Assembly: GCA_003565055.1 (NCBI GenBank)
Contig: PXDM01000014.1
Span: 1-8,510, forward strand
Direction of reading: 5' to 3'
DNA from: Paracoccaceae bacterium
GTDB taxonomy: Bacteria > Pseudomonadota > Alphaproteobacteria > Rhodobacterales > Rhodobacteraceae
DNA: 8,510 nucleotides
Shown: in pieces, positions 6,387-8,510 of the stretch
Position numbering within the stretch: the first letter of the stretch is position 1
Layout of the letters: each line of letters opens with the position of its first letter
Made by a program: the position numbers and the translations under genes
The notes under the pieces: generated by a model
The model's database searches: none
The model's input: only the letters and a program-made list of their open reading frames with translations
What the model was told of the DNA's origin: nothing

Positions 6387-7909
6387 TGCAGCATTTGGAG
6401 CAGCCCCGCCGTATCGCAGTTACGCGCTGCCATGTGCAGGGTAAGAGCAGGATTGGGATTTTTTCTGTTCCTCAGATGCTTCGCGCTTTCTTTGCTACCC
6501 CGACAGCCTTTGTGGTTGTTTTCATTCTTTTCGCTGCTGCGTCCACCACCAACGCCCAAACCCGCCACGCGCTGGTGATCGGGATCGATGATTACGCCCA
6601 TGTCTCGCCCTTGCAAAAGGCCCGCAACGATGCGGAGGCAGTCAGCGCGGCGCTGGATCGGCTCGGCTTCGTGGTCATGACAGAAATTGACCCGGATCGC
6701 CGCCGCATGAATGAGGCTCTTTCGTCATTTTCATCGCAGCTCGAGCCCGGCGACGAGGCGCTGTTCTATTTCGCTGGGCATGGAGTCGAGGTGGCTGGTC
6801 GGAATTATCTTCTGCCAGCCGATATCCCAGTGGCGCGCCCTGGCGATGAAGACTTTGTCACCGCAGAAGCGATCCCAGTGGATCGCGTGCTCAACATCAT
6901 ACAGCGGCGCGGCGCGCGGGTCAGCCTGCTGATCCTCGATGCCTGCCGCGACAATCCGTTCCCGATCGAGGGCGCGCGTTCGCTCGGCAGAAGCCGCGGC
7001 CTAGCGCGGGTGGATCCGCCTGAGGGGGCCTTCATCCTGTTCTCGGCCGGAACCGGGCAGGCCGCGCTGGACCGGCTGTCAGACAGTGATCCCGACCCGA
7101 ATTCGGTTTTCACCCGCGCGCTGCTGCCCCGGCTACAAGAACCGGGTCTTGATATTCACAGCCTCGCGCGCGATGTGCGCCGCGATGTGCGTGCGCTGGC
7201 GCGGCAGGTCAACCATGACCAGTTTCCGGCCTATTATGACCAGCTTGCCGGGAATTTCAGCTTCAACCCGCAAGCAACAGTTGATGTTGATCCGACGCTA
7301 ACATTACAGTCTCCGCAAACCTCGACAGTTGTTGACTGCGAGGCCGCACGGCGTGACTGGGCGTTGATCGAAACTATAAACACACTCAAGGTAGTTGACG
7401 CATTCATCACCCAGTATGAACACTGCCCGCTAATGGTAGCAGTGGCTAAATTGCAACGTGAAGAGCTTTCCGCAAGCGCCGATGACGCCAGACCACCGCC
7501 CGTGAGCAGCCCAAGTACTATTGCACCCACTATCACCGCAGGCATCCCGCATGAAGTCTTGCGAGATGTGCGCATTTCGAGCTACTGGGATCACAATGGC
7601 TCGCGCATGGGTTTGATCGCCAGCGGCAATTCGAGGCAGTTTGTCTACGTCGAACCCCGAACGGGAATAATGCGGCGTGGAGTAGAGCCGGGAACTCTTC
7701 TTTTCGACGGTCGGCGGGATCGCCAGCAGTATATTGGAACCGCAAGAATCTTTGCCCGTCCGCACTGTGGGGTATATAAGTATAACGTTTCCGGGCCCAT
7801 CGCCCCGGATGACCGGGGCATTACTTTGCATGGGCAGGCTCCATTGGTCGATGAACATTGCAGGGTCACCGGATATCGTGACTACAAATTGGTTTTCACC
7901 TTGCAGTAG
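6386..7909 (+). CDS. Exported caspase-like (peptidase C14) protein C with divergent C-terminal domain
   Basis: Read from ATG 6386 (TGATG overlap with caspase B) the protein has 507 residues. A start at ATG 6476 would remove 30 residues and give a conventional signal peptide (MLRAFFATPT onward, cleavage after TNA). From 6386 the stretch before the hydrophobic core is unusually long, so the start is uncertain. The caspase domain covers about 59-294, with His132 (FYFAGHGVE) and Cys187 (LILDACRDNPF) intact. A helical module with paired cysteines follows at about 313-360 (DCEAARRDWALIE, HCPLMVAVAKLQREEL), then a Pro/Ser/Thr-rich linker. The end, about 388-507, contains SYWDHNGSRMGL, GTLLFDGRRDRQQYIGTARI and two more cysteines. 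From memory this resembles an uncharacterised secreted alphaproteobacterial domain. It is the most diverged catalytic copy, mainly in the stretch matching residues 61-140 of protein A. Confidence 0.92.
   Translation: MQHLEQPRRIAVTRCHVQGKSRIGIFSVPQMLRAFFATPTAFVVVFILFAAASTTNAQTRHALVIGIDDYAHVSPLQKARNDAEAVSAALDRLGFVVMTEIDPDRRRMNEALSSFSSQLEPGDEALFYFAGHGVEVAGRNYLLPADIPVARPGDEDFVTAEAIPVDRVLNIIQRRGARVSLLILDACRDNPFPIEGARSLGRSRGLARVDPPEGAFILFSAGTGQAALDRLSDSDPDPNSVFTRALLPRLQEPGLDIHSLARDVRRDVRALARQVNHDQFPAYYDQLAGNFSFNPQATVDVDPTLTLQSPQTSTVVDCEAARRDWALIETINTLKVVDAFITQYEHCPLMVAVAKLQREELSASADDARPPPVSSPSTIAPTITAGIPHEVLRDVRISSYWDHNGSRMGLIASGNSRQFVYVEPRTGIMRRGVEPGTLLFDGRRDRQQYIGTARIFARPHCGVYKYNVSGPIAPDDRGITLHGQAPLVDEHCRVTGYRDYKLVFTLQ
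6560..7267 (+). repeat. Caspase catalytic unit, copy C (708 nt)
   Basis: This third unit has the same length as A and B with no gap needed, and is about 62% identical to A in protein (89 differences in 236 by hand count). The stretch corresponding to 181-220 of A is nearly unchanged (5 of 40), while that corresponding to 61-140 differs at 43 of 80 positions. Confidence 0.8.
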
Positions 7910-7936
7910 CAAGAACTTTGACGGCGGATCTTGCTA
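7907..7936. terminator. Possible bidirectional hairpin between caspase C and the OmpA-family gene
   Basis: TAGCAAGA (7907-7914, beginning in the caspase C stop codon) and TCTTGCTA (7929-7936) form a perfect 8-bp stem with a 14-nt loop. It fills most of the 36-nt gap between two convergent genes. There is no T-run, the stem is AT-rich and the loop is large, so termination is only suggested by position. Confidence 0.35.
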
Positions 7937-7945
7937 TCCCGGGCA

Positions 7946-8510
7946 TTACCTCTGCACCACCATCGCCACCTCGGCCCGGCGGTTGATCCCGGCGCGGGGG
8001 TTTGCGGGGTCTTTCAAGCGCGCCTCGCCGAAGCCGACGGCGATCAGGCGGGGTGGGTTGATGGCGAAGTTCTCGATCAGATACTGGCGCGCGGCCAGGG
8101 CGCGGCGTTCTGACAGATGCTGGTTGTAAGTCGGATCGCCGACGGCGTCAGTATGGCCGGCAATCACATACCGGTACGGGCGCAACTCGGGAGATTCCAG
8201 CGCGCGGCCGAGCGCGCGGAGGTCGGCGCGCGCCTGCGGTGTCAGGGCAGCACTGTCGAAGGGGAAGTAAACCTCGAAATCCATCGAGTAGGTTGGGTCG
8301 ATGAAGATCACCCGCTCTTCGATGACGACCTCGACCAGCACCTCGCGCGACGGACTGGGTGGTGTCGCCATCGGTGCAGGTGCGGTCAGATCGACGCTGG
8401 GCGCAGCAGGCTGGGTCTGCCCCGCAATCGGTGCAAGCGATCGGATGATCGCATTGACTTCATCGGCGCTCTGAGAAAATGCGGGCGTTGCGCTGAGACT
8501 GGCGAGGACG
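7946..8510 (-). CDS. OmpA-family peptidoglycan-binding protein (5' truncated by window edge)
   Basis: The frame is open from the right edge to a TAA at 7946-7948, giving 187 visible residues. The first visible residues (VLASLSATPAFS, then QSADEV) look like the end of a signal peptide, so little more than its beginning is missing. A Pro/Ala-rich linker follows, then an OmpA C-terminal domain over about residues 70-187: FEVYFPFDSAALTPQARADL, then GHTDAVGDPTYNQHLSERRA, then GFGEARLKDPANPRAGINRR. The Asp of GHTD and the second Arg of SERRA sit at the 15-residue spacing of the diaminopimelate-binding pair known in OmpA proteins, so it probably binds peptidoglycan in the periplasm. An internal ATG at 8371 is not the start, since signal-peptide and linker sequence continue upstream. 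It is convergent with caspase C; membership of the same system is suggested only by proximity. Confidence 0.93.
   Translation of the reverse strand, partial: VLASLSATPAFSQSADEVNAIIRSLAPIAGQTQPAAPSVDLTAPAPMATPPSPSREVLVEVVIEERVIFIDPTYSMDFEVYFPFDSAALTPQARADLRALGRALESPELRPYRYVIAGHTDAVGDPTYNQHLSERRALAARQYLIENFAINPPRLIAVGFGEARLKDPANPRAGINRRAEVAMVVQR

Noticed and set aside
6805..7113. Antisense open frame beginning MSRQASRI-like in caspase C, with similar ones in A and B
   Set aside because: The shared peptide is the reverse reading of the conserved DACRDNPF-region codons, so its conservation is explained by the sense strand.
2284..7267. The three 708-nt units as a mobile element or composite transposon
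   Set aside because: They are coding domains in the same orientation, with no terminal inverted repeats, target duplications or transposase.

Overview
The window looks like a chromosomal segment from an alphaproteobacterium, most likely Rhodobacterales. The reasons are the GC-rich, alphaproteobacterial codon use of the conserved parts, a typical ScpB C-terminus at the left edge, and domain types common in that order. No tRNA, rRNA, CRISPR array, insertion sequence or integrase was found.

Layout. (1) 1-296 (+): the 3' end of scpB, a housekeeping chromosome-condensation gene. (2) 425-1825 (-): an exported ClpP-fold serine protease-like protein with a C-terminal SH3b domain, convergent with scpB. 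(3) 1826-2214: a 389-nt divergent intergenic region with a plausible sigma70-type promoter, a dyad next to its -35 box, a 5'-leader hairpin and short repeats. (4) 2215-7909 (+): a tight four-gene run, probably one operon. It holds caspase-like protein A (FG-GAP-like loops plus SH3b), a Sel1-repeat protein with a C-terminal peptidoglycan-binding domain, caspase-like protein B, and caspase-like protein C. The gaps are 10 nt, 22 nt and a 1-nt overlap. (5) 7946-8510 (-): the 3' part of an exported OmpA-family peptidoglycan-binding protein, convergent with the operon.

How it may work together. Every gene except scpB encodes a protein with a recognisable export signal. Four of these six proteins carry a likely cell-wall-binding module: SH3b twice, PG_binding_1 once and OmpA_C once. 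Four carry a protease-type active site: His/Cys in each of the three caspases, and Ser/His with a possible Asp in the ClpP-like protein. The simplest reading is an envelope-located (periplasmic) proteolytic module in which three caspases share one catalytic head and differ in their C-terminal domains. Caspases A and B are about 88% identical over the 236-residue catalytic unit by hand count; C is about 62% identical to A. The similarity starts just after the signal peptides and ends just after the caspase domain, while the tails are unrelated. Function, substrates and any link to defence, stress response or cell death are inference only.
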